This document shows, one piece after another, positions 8,838-18,315 of a stretch of DNA of 64,000 nucleotides (within the stretch, counting starts at the first letter, position 1; each line of letters opens with the position of its first letter). The stretch is from positions 5,208,001 through 5,272,000 of the forward strand of contig NZ_CP036298.1 in assembly GCF_007752135.1 (NCBI RefSeq). The letters are read 5' to 3'. The stretch is from Aureliella helgolandensis (GTDB taxonomy: Bacteria; Planctomycetota; Planctomycetia; Pirellulales; Pirellulaceae). The position numbers and the translations under genes are program-made. A model generated the notes under the pieces. The model saw only the letters and a program-made list of their open reading frames with translations, was not told the origin of the DNA and made no database searches.

Positions 8838-9239
8838 CTACCGTCCGAAACTCGCCGTGGCTTGAGACGGCAGCGAAAAGCTTCGAGATTGCCGAACCGC
8901 ATCGACGAGTCCCCAATCGGGGCCATATCCATGAATGGCATCAAGCTCGAGAGCGGTTTTGGCGAGTTCCCCCGAAGCTGGTGCTACCAGCCAGGGCTGC
9001 ACTGCACTTAGGAAATTCCCCACCGGCAAACAAGCGAACCAAACGATAACGCACGCAATTGCAAATCGACTCAAACGCCTCAGCCCCTGAGCCTGAGCAT
9101 GCTGCTCACGAGCTTCTTCCAAAACTCGAGGTCGCAAGTCCTCCGCTGGCGTTACAAAATCGCGCGCATCCCAAATCTGCTGTTCGAGCATTGCCCAGCC
9201 AACCGTCGAATCTTCATATTCTTCAGAAGCACTATTCAT
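8838..9239 (-). CDS. Single-TM protein overlapping the ECF sigma gene, candidate anti-sigma factor
   Basis: A 133-residue protein read from the ATG at 9239, which overlaps the last 8 nt of the sigma factor gene (ATGAATAG) and has GGGAG 8 nt upstream; an in-frame start 8 codons earlier has no such site. The N-terminal half is acidic and cytoplasmic in type, a single membrane helix lies at residues about 58-77 (FAIACVIVWFACLPVGNFL), and a short extracytoplasmic tail follows. This layout and the translational coupling suggest the membrane-bound regulator of the adjacent sigma factor. No zinc-binding HxxxCxxC anti-sigma motif is seen, so the assignment rests on context. Confidence 0.65.
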   Translation of the reverse strand: MNSASEEYEDSTVGWAMLEQQIWDARDFVTPAEDLRPRVLEEAREQHAQAQGLRRLSRFAIACVIVWFACLPVGNFLSAVQPWLVAPASGELAKTALELDAIHGYGPDWGLVDAVRQSRSFSLPSQATASFGR

Positions 9240-9798
9240 GAGTAACTCCCGTGCAACTGTCATTCAGCAGTAACGTTAACTTTTGCATCGCATAACGATA
9301 CCGGCTGGCCGCGGTCGATGCATTCACTTCCAACACCTCTCCGATTTGAGCAAAGGTCATGGTCTCCCAAATTTTCAAGACAACCACTTCACTCTGTTCC
9401 AGCGGAAGCTGCCGAAGCGCGGTCCAGACGGCACGATGCGTCTCTTCGAGTTCCACCTCGTCCACCATCCGTCGGGTCACCAGATCGAGCAGATTAGAGA
9501 TTGTGAACAGGCGTTTCTTTTTACGCAGGATCAACAGAGACTCGTTGCGAACCATGCGCAGCAAGTAGGACCAGGGGCGCTCCGCGGCTCGCAGGATCTG
9601 TGGAGCCGTGGCGACGCGTAGCAACGCAGCTTGCACCGCATCCTCCGCGTCGTGTTGATTGCGGGTGATCGTGACGGAAAAGCGGTGTAGCCGATGCGAC
9701 GTTAGATCAAACAGTCCGGCCAGCGCCGCCGGCCCATCAAGGGCAATGCCCTCTAAACATTGCTCCAGCTGTTGCGCGAAATTGTCAGCGATTTGCAT
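9232..9798 (-). CDS. ECF-type RNA polymerase sigma factor
   Basis: A 188-residue sigma-70 family protein of the extracytoplasmic-function type. Region 2 spans about residues 25-95 (RNQHDAEDAVQAALLRV, PWSYLLRMVRNESLLILR) and region 4 about 120-180 (LRQLPLEQSEVVVLKIWE, then the helix-turn-helix FAQIGEVLEVNASTAASRYRYA). Length is typical. The downstream gene overlaps by 8 nt and encodes a one-TM protein that may control it. The regulon is unknown; divergent from it, 500 bp away, lies a sulfatase gene. Confidence 0.9.
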   Translation of the reverse strand: MQIADNFAQQLEQCLEGIALDGPAALAGLFDLTSHRLHRFSVTITRNQHDAEDAVQAALLRVATAPQILRAAERPWSYLLRMVRNESLLILRKKKRLFTISNLLDLVTRRMVDEVELEETHRAVWTALRQLPLEQSEVVVLKIWETMTFAQIGEVLEVNASTAASRYRYAMQKLTLLLNDSCTGVTHE

Positions 9799-10297
9799 AG
9801 GAGGATACCACGAGGCCTACCCAGATCCATTGCGATACTAGCTAGGGTAGAGTGCTTTACACTAGGACGCTTGAATTGTAACGCTTGGAGATGTTGCCGT
9901 GCGCGGAGGCAAGCCTATGCACTGCAAATTACAAGATGCGCGAACGGACGCAGTTTGTCTAAGTATTTTCATGAAAAAGGCTTTTGCTCGGCCCGTCCAG
10001 AAAGACTTGCCACTCTCCGCGTATCAGAAGACAAGCTTCATAGTCGCATATTCCGCCGTAATCGAATCACCTTGGCGTACTCAGGGGAGGACGTACACCA
10101 CTGTGCAAGATCGTAAGTCCTTGGTCCGAGCCGCCGCCTCCCGCTAAAATTTTTCCGTTCGTCATCCGCGCGCACGGTATCCGCGCGCACGGCCAAACTT
10201 TTTAGGACAAGCGGCACTAGCTCGTGACACCACCCCCTGATTTTGAGAACCAGCCTATAATGCTGCCTCACGTGTAATCCTAATTTGGAGAGAGTGC
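9799..10297. other. Divergent intergenic region between sigma factor and sulfatase
   Basis: About 500 bp that must contain promoters in both directions. A perfect -10 type hexamer TATAAT occurs at 10256-10261, 37 nt before the sulfatase ATG; no good -35 hexamer stands at 17 nt. No gene is supported here. Confidence 0.45.
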
Positions 10298-11824
10298 ATG
10301 GCTTTAAACATCCGCCGAATATTGACGCTGCCGCTAATCTGTCTGCTGGGTGTCGTCCAGGGCTGGCAGCCAATCTGCCACGCGGCCCAACGGCCGAATG
10401 TCCTACTAGTTTTAGTGGACGATCTCAAGCCAGCGCTGGGTTGCTACGGCGACCCTTGTGCTCAGACACCTCACCTCGATGCGCTGGCAGCGCGAGGCAT
10501 GCGGTTTGATAGGGCCTACTGCAATCAAGCGGTCTGCGCCCCCTCGCGTTTTACCTTGATGCTTGGCTCCCATTCGACGTCAACTGGTTTATATGGCCTG
10601 GGGAGCCAATTGCGTGAGTTAGTTCCCGATGCAGTCACCTTGCCACAGCACTTCGCTCAGAACGGATATCGAACTGAATCACTCGGCAAAGTCTTTCACA
10701 TCGGACATGGCAATGAGGGCGATCCGAGCTCGTTCAGCATCCCCCACAGCTCAGATAAAATCATTGAGTACTTGACTCCAGAGAGTACGGATGGCGGTCT
10801 GCTAACTCGCGAAGAGGCCCTCTTCACCAATCAAAGCTTAAACCGAATTCCATCGCTACCGCGCGGGGCGGCTTTTGAATCGCCGGTTGCCGAAGATACC
10901 GACTACGCAGATGGCCGTGTTGCGGAAGAGACCATCCGTCGCTTGCGCTCGGCCAAAGCGCGGCTTGAACAAGATGGAACTCCCTTCTTCATTGCCACTG
11001 GTTTCGTGCGTCCCCACCTGCCGTTCAGTGCGCCCAAAAAGTATTGGGATCTCTATGATGCCGATGCGCTTCCCATGCCCTTACTCGAAGCATTCCCGCA
11101 CGATTCTCCCAAGGTGGCGCACAAGCAAGGCGGAGAAATCCTAGCCTACAAACCAGTGCCTCCTCAGGGAGAAATTAGCCCCGAATTAAAACGCCAGTTG
11201 ATTCACGGATACTATGCCAGCACAAGTTTCGTCGACGCCCAAATTGGCAAAGTTACCGATGAGCTCGTCGCACTGGGCCTGGCGGAGAATACAATCATCG
11301 TTCTCTGGGGAGATCACGGCTTCCACCTAGGCGATCTCAGCATTTGGACGAAACATACCAATTACGAACAAGCGAATCGCATCCCAATTCTTATCGTCGC
11401 GCCCGGTGTAACCCAAGCCGGAACCGCTACCCAGCAATTGGCTGAAAGTGTCGATATTTTCCCGACGTTGGCAGAACTAGCGAATCTACCTCCCCCCGCC
11501 GGCCCCCAACCGATCGACGGCATTTCCCTAGTTCCCGTCCTTAAAAATGCCGAAATCCGTCTGCGGGACCACGCTTTTCATGCCTATCCCAAAGGCAAAA
11601 TGGGGCGTGCCATACGGACCGACCGCTACCGCATGGTGGAGTGGAAGCGGCCAGGTGCGGCGCCAGAGACTGCAGAAATTGAACTCTACGACTATTCGGA
11701 CTCCCCGATCGAAACTCAAAACGTGGCCAATGAGTTGCCCGAAGTTGTGCGTGAACTGCGCGCCAAGCTGGCGAAATACCCTGAAGCGGTACTCCGATCC
11801 GGTCGAAAAGCCCCATCGAAGTAG
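10298..11824 (+). CDS. Secreted sulfatase, iduronate-2-sulfatase-like
   Basis: A 508-residue type I (formylglycine-dependent) sulfatase that removes sulfate esters from a saccharide. A signal peptide spans about residues 1-30. The metal-binding DD is at 41-42 (LVLVDDLKPALGCYG). The active-site motif CAPSR at 80-84 contains the Cys converted to formylglycine. Further landmarks are GFVRPHLPF and WGDHGFHLGD with the second metal-binding Asp/His, then WTKHTNYEQANRIP, all typical of the iduronate-2-sulfatase-like branch. GGAGAG lies about 8 nt before the ATG. Neighbouring eda-kdgK suggests a sulfated, uronate-containing glycan as substrate (inference). It needs a formylglycine-generating or radical SAM maturase encoded elsewhere. 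Confidence 0.93.
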   Translation: MALNIRRILTLPLICLLGVVQGWQPICHAAQRPNVLLVLVDDLKPALGCYGDPCAQTPHLDALAARGMRFDRAYCNQAVCAPSRFTLMLGSHSTSTGLYGLGSQLRELVPDAVTLPQHFAQNGYRTESLGKVFHIGHGNEGDPSSFSIPHSSDKIIEYLTPESTDGGLLTREEALFTNQSLNRIPSLPRGAAFESPVAEDTDYADGRVAEETIRRLRSAKARLEQDGTPFFIATGFVRPHLPFSAPKKYWDLYDADALPMPLLEAFPHDSPKVAHKQGGEILAYKPVPPQGEISPELKRQLIHGYYASTSFVDAQIGKVTDELVALGLAENTIIVLWGDHGFHLGDLSIWTKHTNYEQANRIPILIVAPGVTQAGTATQQLAESVDIFPTLAELANLPPPAGPQPIDGISLVPVLKNAEIRLRDHAFHAYPKGKMGRAIRTDRYRMVEWKRPGAAPETAEIELYDYSDSPIETQNVANELPEVVRELRAKLAKYPEAVLRSGRKAPSK

Positions 11825-11913
11825 GCACCGATAAGTAGCCAAGGATGACGCATCTCATGAAGTCGAGTCTTCGCCCCGTGACAAAGACTTTCGGCTCGAC
11901 TCAAGGGGTACAA

Positions 11914-13002
11914 CTATCGGACAACTCGCCCCGAAGCGGCGCCGCGCATCAACGCTTCCACTTCAGACCGAGTCGAGTAGTTGCAATCCCCAGAAATCGA
12001 ATGCTTGAGACAAGATGCGGCAACCGCGTAGTCCAATGCGGTTTGCGGATCTTTTAGATCCTGCGAAGTGAGCGCGTAGATCAGGCCACCGGCAAAGGCA
12101 TCTCCGCCGCCGACCCGATCCACAATGTTCTTGATCTCGTAACTGCGATAGTCGCCATTCGCGTCCAGCGGAGCAAAACTAGCTTTGTCGTCAGAGGCAT
12201 CGTAGAGCATCGCGCCCCAATTATTGTGGGAGGCCGAGTGACTCTCACGTAGCGTGATGGCGACTTTTCTCACGTTCGGAAACTGAGCCACGACCTGACG
12301 CGCTACCTCGGGATAACGGGACGTATCAAGTGCCCCAGCATGCACGTCAGTTTTGCCAGCTTGGATTCCGAGGACATCGTGGCAATCCTCCTCATTGGCA
12401 ATCACAACATCTATCGAGGGCAGAATGGTTCGCATGACCTTCTGGGCCAACTCACGGCTCGACTGAGTGGTATCCCATTTCCACAATTTCCCACGGAAAT
12501 TCAAATCGATCGATACTTTCAATCCTGCCTCTTGGGCCTTCCGGGCGGCAGTCAAGGTAGCGTCAGCCGCATTTTTCGACAGGGCGGGTGTGATGCCGCT
12601 AAGATGCAGCCACTGCGCATCGGCGAAAATGCCCTCCCAATCGTATTGATCGGATGGGGTCAAGGAAATGGCCGAATCCGCGCGATCATAAATCACATTG
12701 CTCGGCCGTTGATTTGCCCCCGTTTCTAAGAAGTAAAGTCCCAGCCGCCCTTGATCCGTTCGCAAGATAAACTCAGTATCGATACCAACGGCGCGCAGAG
12801 TATCCAGGGTTGCATCGGCTAAAGCATGCTTGGGTAAAGCAGTAACATACCGGGCCTTGCCTCCAAAATTACAAATCGATGCTGCTACACTGGCCTCAGC
12901 GCCCGCATAGGTCACTTCGAAATTACGGGCTTGTCGCAGTCGCAAATGGCCTGGTGATGCCAAGCGAGCCATGATCTCACCAAAAGTAACAATTGAACTC
13001 AT
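11914..13002 (-). CDS. kdgK: 2-keto-3-deoxygluconate kinase (PfkB family)
   Basis: PfkB-family sugar kinase, probably phosphorylating 2-keto-3-deoxygluconate to KDPG. The 362 residues begin IVTFGEIMARLASPG, contain the glycine-rich substrate region TYAGAEASVAASICNFGGKA, and carry the second PfkB signature with the catalytic Asp, VDRVGGGDAFAGGLIYAL, at about 290-310. Specificity for KDG is inferred mainly from the partner: its start overlaps the stop of the KDPG aldolase gene by 4 nt (ATGA). Together they convert KDG to pyruvate and glyceraldehyde-3-phosphate, the end of uronate or Entner-Doudoroff catabolism. Confidence 0.88.
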   Translation of the reverse strand: MSSIVTFGEIMARLASPGHLRLRQARNFEVTYAGAEASVAASICNFGGKARYVTALPKHALADATLDTLRAVGIDTEFILRTDQGRLGLYFLETGANQRPSNVIYDRADSAISLTPSDQYDWEGIFADAQWLHLSGITPALSKNAADATLTAARKAQEAGLKVSIDLNFRGKLWKWDTTQSSRELAQKVMRTILPSIDVVIANEEDCHDVLGIQAGKTDVHAGALDTSRYPEVARQVVAQFPNVRKVAITLRESHSASHNNWGAMLYDASDDKASFAPLDANGDYRSYEIKNIVDRVGGGDAFAGGLIYALTSQDLKDPQTALDYAVAASCLKHSISGDCNYSTRSEVEALMRGAASGRVVR

Positions 13003-13694
13003 GTTGCATCTCCAAAATTCTGTGCATCGATCAGCCGCCTACTTTCGGTCGCATTCGAAGTGATCACCTCCCACTGCTCGTCTTGAATTGCCTTGCGAGG
13101 CGCGATCCAGGAACCACCAACCGCTGGGACGAAGGGAAGCGACAAGTAACTTATGAAATTCTCGAAATTAAGGCCGCCCAAGGGAATATAGCGCAGTCCG
13201 AGGTGCGCGTAGGGAGCATTCAAGCTAGAAAGGTAAGCCACGCCACCGGTCGGCTCGGCTGGAAAAAATTTCAAATCGCGACAACCGAGCTCGACTGCAG
13301 CTTCGACTTCCGATGGAGTTGCAATACCTGGCGCAAAAGGCAAATCGAGTGCCTGTGATTGCTGCATAACTCGGCGATTCAGTCCAGGAGCGACACCAAA
13401 GGCCGCGCCGACTTGGGCCACCTGGTCAACCTGAGCGGGTGTGAGGATCGTGCCAATTCCAGCGACCATTTCTGGCACCTCCCGCCGAATCGCCTGCAAT
13501 GCCTCAAGGGCGACGGGAGTCCGCAGCGTCAACTCCATGACATTAATGCCACCATCGAGCAAGGCTTTCGCTAACGGCACTGCGTGACGGACTTCGTCGA
13601 TCACCAGCACCGCAATAATGCCACAACTTTGGATTTGCTCAAAAAGCTTGAGGGGAAACTGAGATCGCAATTGCATGGGCTTGAGGGGGGGCAA
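12999..13694 (-). CDS. eda: KDPG (or KDPGal) aldolase
   Basis: Class I aldolase of the KDPG/KHG family that splits 2-keto-3-deoxy-6-phosphogluconate into pyruvate and glyceraldehyde-3-phosphate. Residues visible: catalytic Glu at about 54 (INVMELTLRTP), GIGTILTPAQ, and the Schiff-base Lys at about 142 (CRDLKFFPAEPTGG). The 231 residues are a usual length. The frame can open at a TTG (13694) or at an ATG six codons later (13676); neither has a good ribosome binding site, so the true start is uncertain. It is first in a two-gene operon with kdgK. Confidence 0.92.
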   Translation of the reverse strand: MPPLKPMQLRSQFPLKLFEQIQSCGIIAVLVIDEVRHAVPLAKALLDGGINVMELTLRTPVALEALQAIRREVPEMVAGIGTILTPAQVDQVAQVGAAFGVAPGLNRRVMQQSQALDLPFAPGIATPSEVEAAVELGCRDLKFFPAEPTGGVAYLSSLNAPYAHLGLRYIPLGGLNFENFISYLSLPFVPAVGGSWIAPRKAIQDEQWEVITSNATESRRLIDAQNFGDAT

Positions 13695-13958
13695 GAGGGG
13701 ATGTGAGGAGGGACCTTCTGTGGCGCCGCGCGCCTGTCCAGTGCTTACGTTAAGGTTGCTCTATTCAATTTCCGATTCCCAATCAGGTCAAGGCGGGAGC
13801 CATGTCGCCCCGGAATTCAAAAAAGTGGGTCGCTTGCAGAGTCGGGCGCAGGGAGCGATTCTCGCGATACGATTTGGTAGATTTCGCAGTCGAAACGAGG
13901 TATAGTCTTCCTGTGAAAAGTATACCAACTATTCCCCTTTCCATTTCCAGGTGGGACG

Positions 13959-15281
13959 ATGCAATCAACCATTGATCGAAGTCAGCGCAAAGAGACTCCA
14001 TCCCGCCGAGACTTTCTTTCCACCGCCGCAATTGCGACAAGTCTTGCGATTCCCTACTTCGTTTCCGCAAAGGCTATGGGAGCTGGAGAAAATGTCGCTC
14101 CTTCTGAGAAAATTACTCTGGGTGTGATTGGAATGGGCCCCAGATGCACCTATGACATGAAATCTATTTTGCAGCTGAAGGACGTGCAGTGTGTGGCGAT
14201 ATCCGACGTGCAAGCCTCGCGTCGGGAGGCGGGGAAACAGCTCGTTGATGACTTTTACGGCACCACAGATTGTCGGCTCTACACCGATTTTCGAGAACTG
14301 CTAGCGCGAGATGATATCGATGCGGTGCTCATCGCCACTGGCGACCGCTGGCACGCGGCTGCTTCCATTTTGGCTGCCCAGGCGGGCAAGGACGTTTACA
14401 GCGAGAAACCGTGTGGGATAACCATCGGAGATTGTCAGAACATCTCGCAGATCTTCGCCAGTACGGGAAGAATCTTCCAGGCGGGAACACAACGTCGCAG
14501 TGTCCCCAATTTTCAGACAGCGGTCTCTCTGGCACAAGAGGGGCGACTCGGAAAGATCGAGTCGCTGTATGCCACAGTTTACATTCCCACTCTCGGAAAC
14601 GAGTGGTTGCCGGCTGAACCCACGCCTCCGAAAGCAATTTGCGATTGGAACATGTGGTTGGGGCCAGCCCCGTGGCGCCCGTACAACCAAAAATACGTGA
14701 GCGGCGGATGGCGTGGACAATACGATTTTGACAGCGGCGCCCGCTTGCTCGATTGGGGCGCTCACACGCTCGACCTCTGCCAGTGGGCGAATCAAGCGGA
14801 CGATACCTTGCCGGTGACCTATGAGCCGTCAGACGAAAATATCGTTTGCACTTATGAGAATGGAGTCAAATTGGTCATCGACTTCCTTCCCGATCCCTTC
14901 GGAGACCGCAGCCCTCGATGGATCACAAGATTGGGTACCTGCCCAGTTCGCTTTGTGGGAGACGAGGGCTCCGTCGAAACGGGGGATGAAGGAGAAATCG
15001 TGGCCAGCTCCGCTGCCCTAAACCGCGAGCTCGCCCAGTCCCCGCGCGTTCGGGGCCTGGATGTGTCGGCCCACGCTCGCAATTTCTTCGATTGCGTGAA
15101 AAGCCGACAGCAGACCATTTGCAATCCCACCGTGATGCGACGATCGCACATCGCTTGCCATGCAGCCGCATTGGCTTGGATTCTTCAACGGACACTGACC
15201 ATCGATCCGAAATCGGAAACGTTCATTGACGACGACGAAGCTAACCGCCTCCGATTTCGCCAGCCACGCCTCTGGGCCTAA
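13959..15281 (+). CDS. Tat-exported Gfo/Idh/MocA family oxidoreductase
   Basis: A 440-residue NAD(P)-dependent oxidoreductase with a Tat signal (PSRRDFLSTAA, twin Arg at 16-17). The Rossmann motif GVIGMG is at about 55-60 and the family EKP motif at 149-151 (YSEKPCG). Downstream segments such as WNMWLGPAPWRPY and GARLLDWGAHTLDLCQWA are typical of the planctomycete secreted subfamily that binds sugars or glycosides. In several Tat-exported relatives the cofactor is bound before export and stays tightly held. Upstream, GGTATA (13899-13904) and TATACC (13921-13926) form an inverted pair that could be an operator. Divergent from eda-kdgK, which suggests a shared role in carbohydrate use. The substrate is unknown. 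Confidence 0.9.
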   Translation: MQSTIDRSQRKETPSRRDFLSTAAIATSLAIPYFVSAKAMGAGENVAPSEKITLGVIGMGPRCTYDMKSILQLKDVQCVAISDVQASRREAGKQLVDDFYGTTDCRLYTDFRELLARDDIDAVLIATGDRWHAAASILAAQAGKDVYSEKPCGITIGDCQNISQIFASTGRIFQAGTQRRSVPNFQTAVSLAQEGRLGKIESLYATVYIPTLGNEWLPAEPTPPKAICDWNMWLGPAPWRPYNQKYVSGGWRGQYDFDSGARLLDWGAHTLDLCQWANQADDTLPVTYEPSDENIVCTYENGVKLVIDFLPDPFGDRSPRWITRLGTCPVRFVGDEGSVETGDEGEIVASSAALNRELAQSPRVRGLDVSAHARNFFDCVKSRQQTICNPTVMRRSHIACHAAALAWILQRTLTIDPKSETFIDDDEANRLRFRQPRLWA

Positions 15282-15468
15282 ACGATTCCGACTGCTCCAA
15301 CAGTCAGCGATCCAGGCTAACGCCCACCATCGCAGATTTACCATCGACTGCTCTCCCTCGATTCCAGCAGGGCGTGCTGCTGGCTGGCTCCCATGACTCC
15401 ATTGCCACAACTGGCATCCTTCGACGATTGAGCTACCGGACGATTGTTCAAAGATTTTTGCCAAGAAT

Positions 15469-17145
15469 CTAGCCCACTGGGCCCTCCTGGCGTTTGCCTC
15501 CAGCTCGCATGAATCTCAAGCAACGGTACGCTGCATCAATGGGCTTGAGTAGCAGTAGCAACAAAATCAATATCGCCGGCATGTAAATCTTCTCGCTAAT
15601 AACCCGCTGGCGAACCGTGGGCGCGTCGCAGTAGTAATGCATCGTGGTTGAGGGAGCCCACTGAATTCGGCACCAGCCCCACCAGGACCCCACTTGCTTG
15701 AGTGTCGGGTAAGCTCCCATTTCTCGAGCAAGTCGATCGCAATAAGGGATCATTTCCACCGGATAAATTGCCGACAGATTCAGCTTCGCATACCGCCGTC
15801 GATTGCGTTCCAAGTCAGCAACTTGCAACGCGGGCAGGTTTTCCGGAAGCTGGTACTCTCCCGCGATCAATCCGCAGACATACCGCGCCTGCATCTCGCT
15901 GATCGTTGGAATATTGCCAATGATCGGACGCGCAAATCCGATCGCAAACAGATCACGATGTAGAGGATGACAACACCCGAGATAGAAATCCTCGATCCGC
16001 ATGTCCCCGCCCAGCAGTTCTTGCAAGCGAGAGGCGTAGCCAATCGCAGGAACGATCCAATCCGGCGCCACTCTGACGGTTCCCTCGGATTCCAGCGACT
16101 TGAACTCATCATGGCTACGATTTATGGGAGCGCCCAGAATTTTCAGATGTCCGTCCGCGACGGCATCCAGAAAATCATCACTTTTATTATGGAACATATC
16201 GAACAACTCTGCTTTCGCACCGCGCGTCAAGCGATAATCCCAAGCTTTGCGTCGCGCGCGCCACTCATCGTCTCGCGAGACCACCTCCGACTTTCCCGCC
16301 GCTGCAGTTGGATTTTCCCTTGCGGGAAACCAGCGTTCAAAGCGTTCCTGAAATAGAATGCGAGCTCGAACAAACCACTTCCCAATCCAGTTTCGAATGT
16401 CAACATGGATCGATAGCATGAGCCGGTTGCGCAGAAAGTCAGAAGGGACGCCTCGAATTGGATGATAGCGTGGACTGACGCGAATCCCCGAATTGACCGA
16501 CAGGTAAACATCGTTCTGGAGCCTCGGACGGGATAGACGTGTCGCCAGATCCACAGCAGACTCTCCGCCCCCCAGCACCACCAAGCATTGATTTTGAATG
16601 GGGACCGCTGAATTTTCTCGGAGTGCTGCAACTGGCAGGGAAGGGACCTGACTGTCGACCTCCTTGGCTTGTGCCACTAAGCCAGTACAGAGTATCACCG
16701 AGTCAAATTCCTCCGTGATTAGAGACTCACTCGCGTGACCTGCTGGAGGCTGCAATTGCAGAGCCCAACCAGGCCGGCCTGGCACGCGTTTTACGCTGCG
16801 TACCTGCCAGCCCAGACGGATTCGAGAATATAGCGAGAAGTGCGCTGCGAAGGCTTCTAAGTACTGGCCGTACTCGTCATTGCAAAAGAACTCTGAACGA
16901 CTTTGGCCACCATCGCGGTGGACGCTCGCATCAACGACCGGAAAGCAAGCAAACTGAGTCGTATACTTCGTTGATGTGGAGACAAAGTTGGGGTAGGGGT
17001 TCCCCCAACAGCCAGTCACTCCACTGGATTTTTCAAAGCACACGATTTCCCAGTTCGGTAGCACCTCGATCGCAGTTTTTAGACTGACGAGACCACTGCT
17101 GCCCGCACCAATAATGGCCAAGCGTTTCCGTCTGGTGACTTGCAT
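15469..17145 (-). CDS. Membrane-anchored flavoprotein monooxygenase (FMO-like)
   Basis: A 558-residue FAD/NAD(P)H flavoprotein of the FMO/BVMO superfamily. ATG at 17145 has GAGG 5 nt upstream and is preferred over an in-frame start 8 codons earlier. The FAD Rossmann motif GAGSSG lies at about 12-18, followed by an FMO-like GCWGNPYPNF region. A second dinucleotide fold (LVVLGGGESAVDLATRL) is near 190-205. The consensus FxGxxxHxxxY fingerprint is not evident. A strongly hydrophobic helix near the C-terminus (YMPAILILLLLLLKPIDAAY) would anchor it to a membrane, which points to a lipid or other hydrophobic substrate. It is third in an operon, 37 nt after the KAS III-like gene. Reaction unknown. 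Confidence 0.8.
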   Translation of the reverse strand: MQVTRRKRLAIIGAGSSGLVSLKTAIEVLPNWEIVCFEKSSGVTGCWGNPYPNFVSTSTKYTTQFACFPVVDASVHRDGGQSRSEFFCNDEYGQYLEAFAAHFSLYSRIRLGWQVRSVKRVPGRPGWALQLQPPAGHASESLITEEFDSVILCTGLVAQAKEVDSQVPSLPVAALRENSAVPIQNQCLVVLGGGESAVDLATRLSRPRLQNDVYLSVNSGIRVSPRYHPIRGVPSDFLRNRLMLSIHVDIRNWIGKWFVRARILFQERFERWFPARENPTAAAGKSEVVSRDDEWRARRKAWDYRLTRGAKAELFDMFHNKSDDFLDAVADGHLKILGAPINRSHDEFKSLESEGTVRVAPDWIVPAIGYASRLQELLGGDMRIEDFYLGCCHPLHRDLFAIGFARPIIGNIPTISEMQARYVCGLIAGEYQLPENLPALQVADLERNRRRYAKLNLSAIYPVEMIPYCDRLAREMGAYPTLKQVGSWWGWCRIQWAPSTTMHYYCDAPTVRQRVISEKIYMPAILILLLLLLKPIDAAYRCLRFMRAGGKRQEGPVG

Positions 17146-17182
17146 GCAGACCTCATTGGAATGTAGCAAACAACGGTGAGCT

Positions 17183-18271
17183 TCAGGAAGCTACCGCCGT
17201 GAGGCTGAGCATCACGAAATTAAACTGCCCTGACTCAGGAATAAACAACAGAAAGCGAGTTCCAGGTGAAACCTCATGAGTCTTGAGGTAGTGATCCAAC
17301 ATGATGTAGATGCTAGCTGCACCGGTATTGCCAACCGCCCCCAAGTTGGTCCAGTACCCCACCGGCCTTCCCGTTGGAGTAGTATTCTCCTGCAAGATCT
17401 GCTCAAACTTTCGTCGAAAGTAGAAGGACGAGAGGTGGGGCAAAATAACATCGTAGTGATCAAGAGTTTCCTGGTGAGCCAGCAGCGATTCTGCCAGGAA
17501 TTCTCGGCCCGCCGGGGCCAGGTGCCGAGCGAGAATGGCCACATCCTGCGTCAGTCGCGCCGAACGGGTTTCAAGCTGCATGCACACCGGCAAGCGATGG
17601 GCATAGGAGCGGGAATGGGTCCAGTCGACGCGGAGTGAAAGCTGGTTGGCACGCGGCCGACTCTCCAGCAAAAAGGCTCCGCTACCATCGGACAACATAA
17701 ATCGCAGAAATATCGACATGAACCACTGACTTTTGCGAACATCACTAAATTCATGGCGATCTTCGATGAGTTCAATTGCCGAGCTCTTGAGAATTTCCGA
17801 GGCGTGCTCACTCCCGACGCTGAGCGCTATCGAATGTTCACCACTTGCAACCGCCCGAATGGCGCCGACCAATGCTGCTGCAGCCGAAGTGCAGATACCG
17901 GCATGCGAGCTGATCTCGATAGCTTGATTGACTAGCTTTGCACGACTCAGGCGGTCATGCAAACGCGATGCAATTCCAGGACCAGTAAACGGGGCGTATG
18001 TCGTACCAGCAGCAAGAAAAGAGAGATCAGGAAGCTCACCACACTTCAACAGACAGTCGCTAGCAGCGAGCTGAGCTAAGTCGTAGACATCATGGGTCGC
18101 CTGTTGCAGAGGGGTCTGCGCATAATGGCGTCCTAAGATGCCATTCATTCTCAACACAAGCTGCTTAACCTGGGATTCATCCCTGAGCTTCCCCAAATAG
18201 GTTTCAATCTCGTGATTGGCGACCGGTGGTCCCGGAAGGAAAGAACCAGTTTGCGTGATAAAACAGGACAT
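17183..18271 (-). CDS. Beta-ketoacyl synthase III-like condensing enzyme
   Basis: A 362-residue thiolase-fold enzyme resembling FabH and related condensing enzymes. The catalytic triad can be placed: Cys about 127 (SHAGICTSAAAALVG), His about 279 (VILPHLSSFYFRRK) and Asn about 315 (NLGAVGNTGAASIYIML). The family uses these to condense an acyl donor with malonyl-ACP or another beta-keto partner. It is clearly divergent from housekeeping FabH in spacing around the His. It sits between a gene for an unknown membrane protein (44 nt upstream) and a membrane-anchored flavin monooxygenase (37 nt downstream), so it probably builds a specialised acyl product instead of supplying bulk fatty acid synthesis. 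Product unknown. Confidence 0.82.
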   Translation of the reverse strand: MSCFITQTGSFLPGPPVANHEIETYLGKLRDESQVKQLVLRMNGILGRHYAQTPLQQATHDVYDLAQLAASDCLLKCGELPDLSFLAAGTTYAPFTGPGIASRLHDRLSRAKLVNQAIEISSHAGICTSAAAALVGAIRAVASGEHSIALSVGSEHASEILKSSAIELIEDRHEFSDVRKSQWFMSIFLRFMLSDGSGAFLLESRPRANQLSLRVDWTHSRSYAHRLPVCMQLETRSARLTQDVAILARHLAPAGREFLAESLLAHQETLDHYDVILPHLSSFYFRRKFEQILQENTTPTGRPVGYWTNLGAVGNTGAASIYIMLDHYLKTHEVSPGTRFLLFIPESGQFNFVMLSLTAVAS

Positions 18272-18315
18272 AATCCGCCAGCTGCTACAAGAACGAAAGA
18301 CGTTCGATCCTCAAA

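Noticed and set aside
11861-11901. AGTCGAG...CTCGACT inverted pair between sulfatase and kdgK
   Set aside because: Only 7 bp with a long loop and no T-run; too weak to call a terminator.
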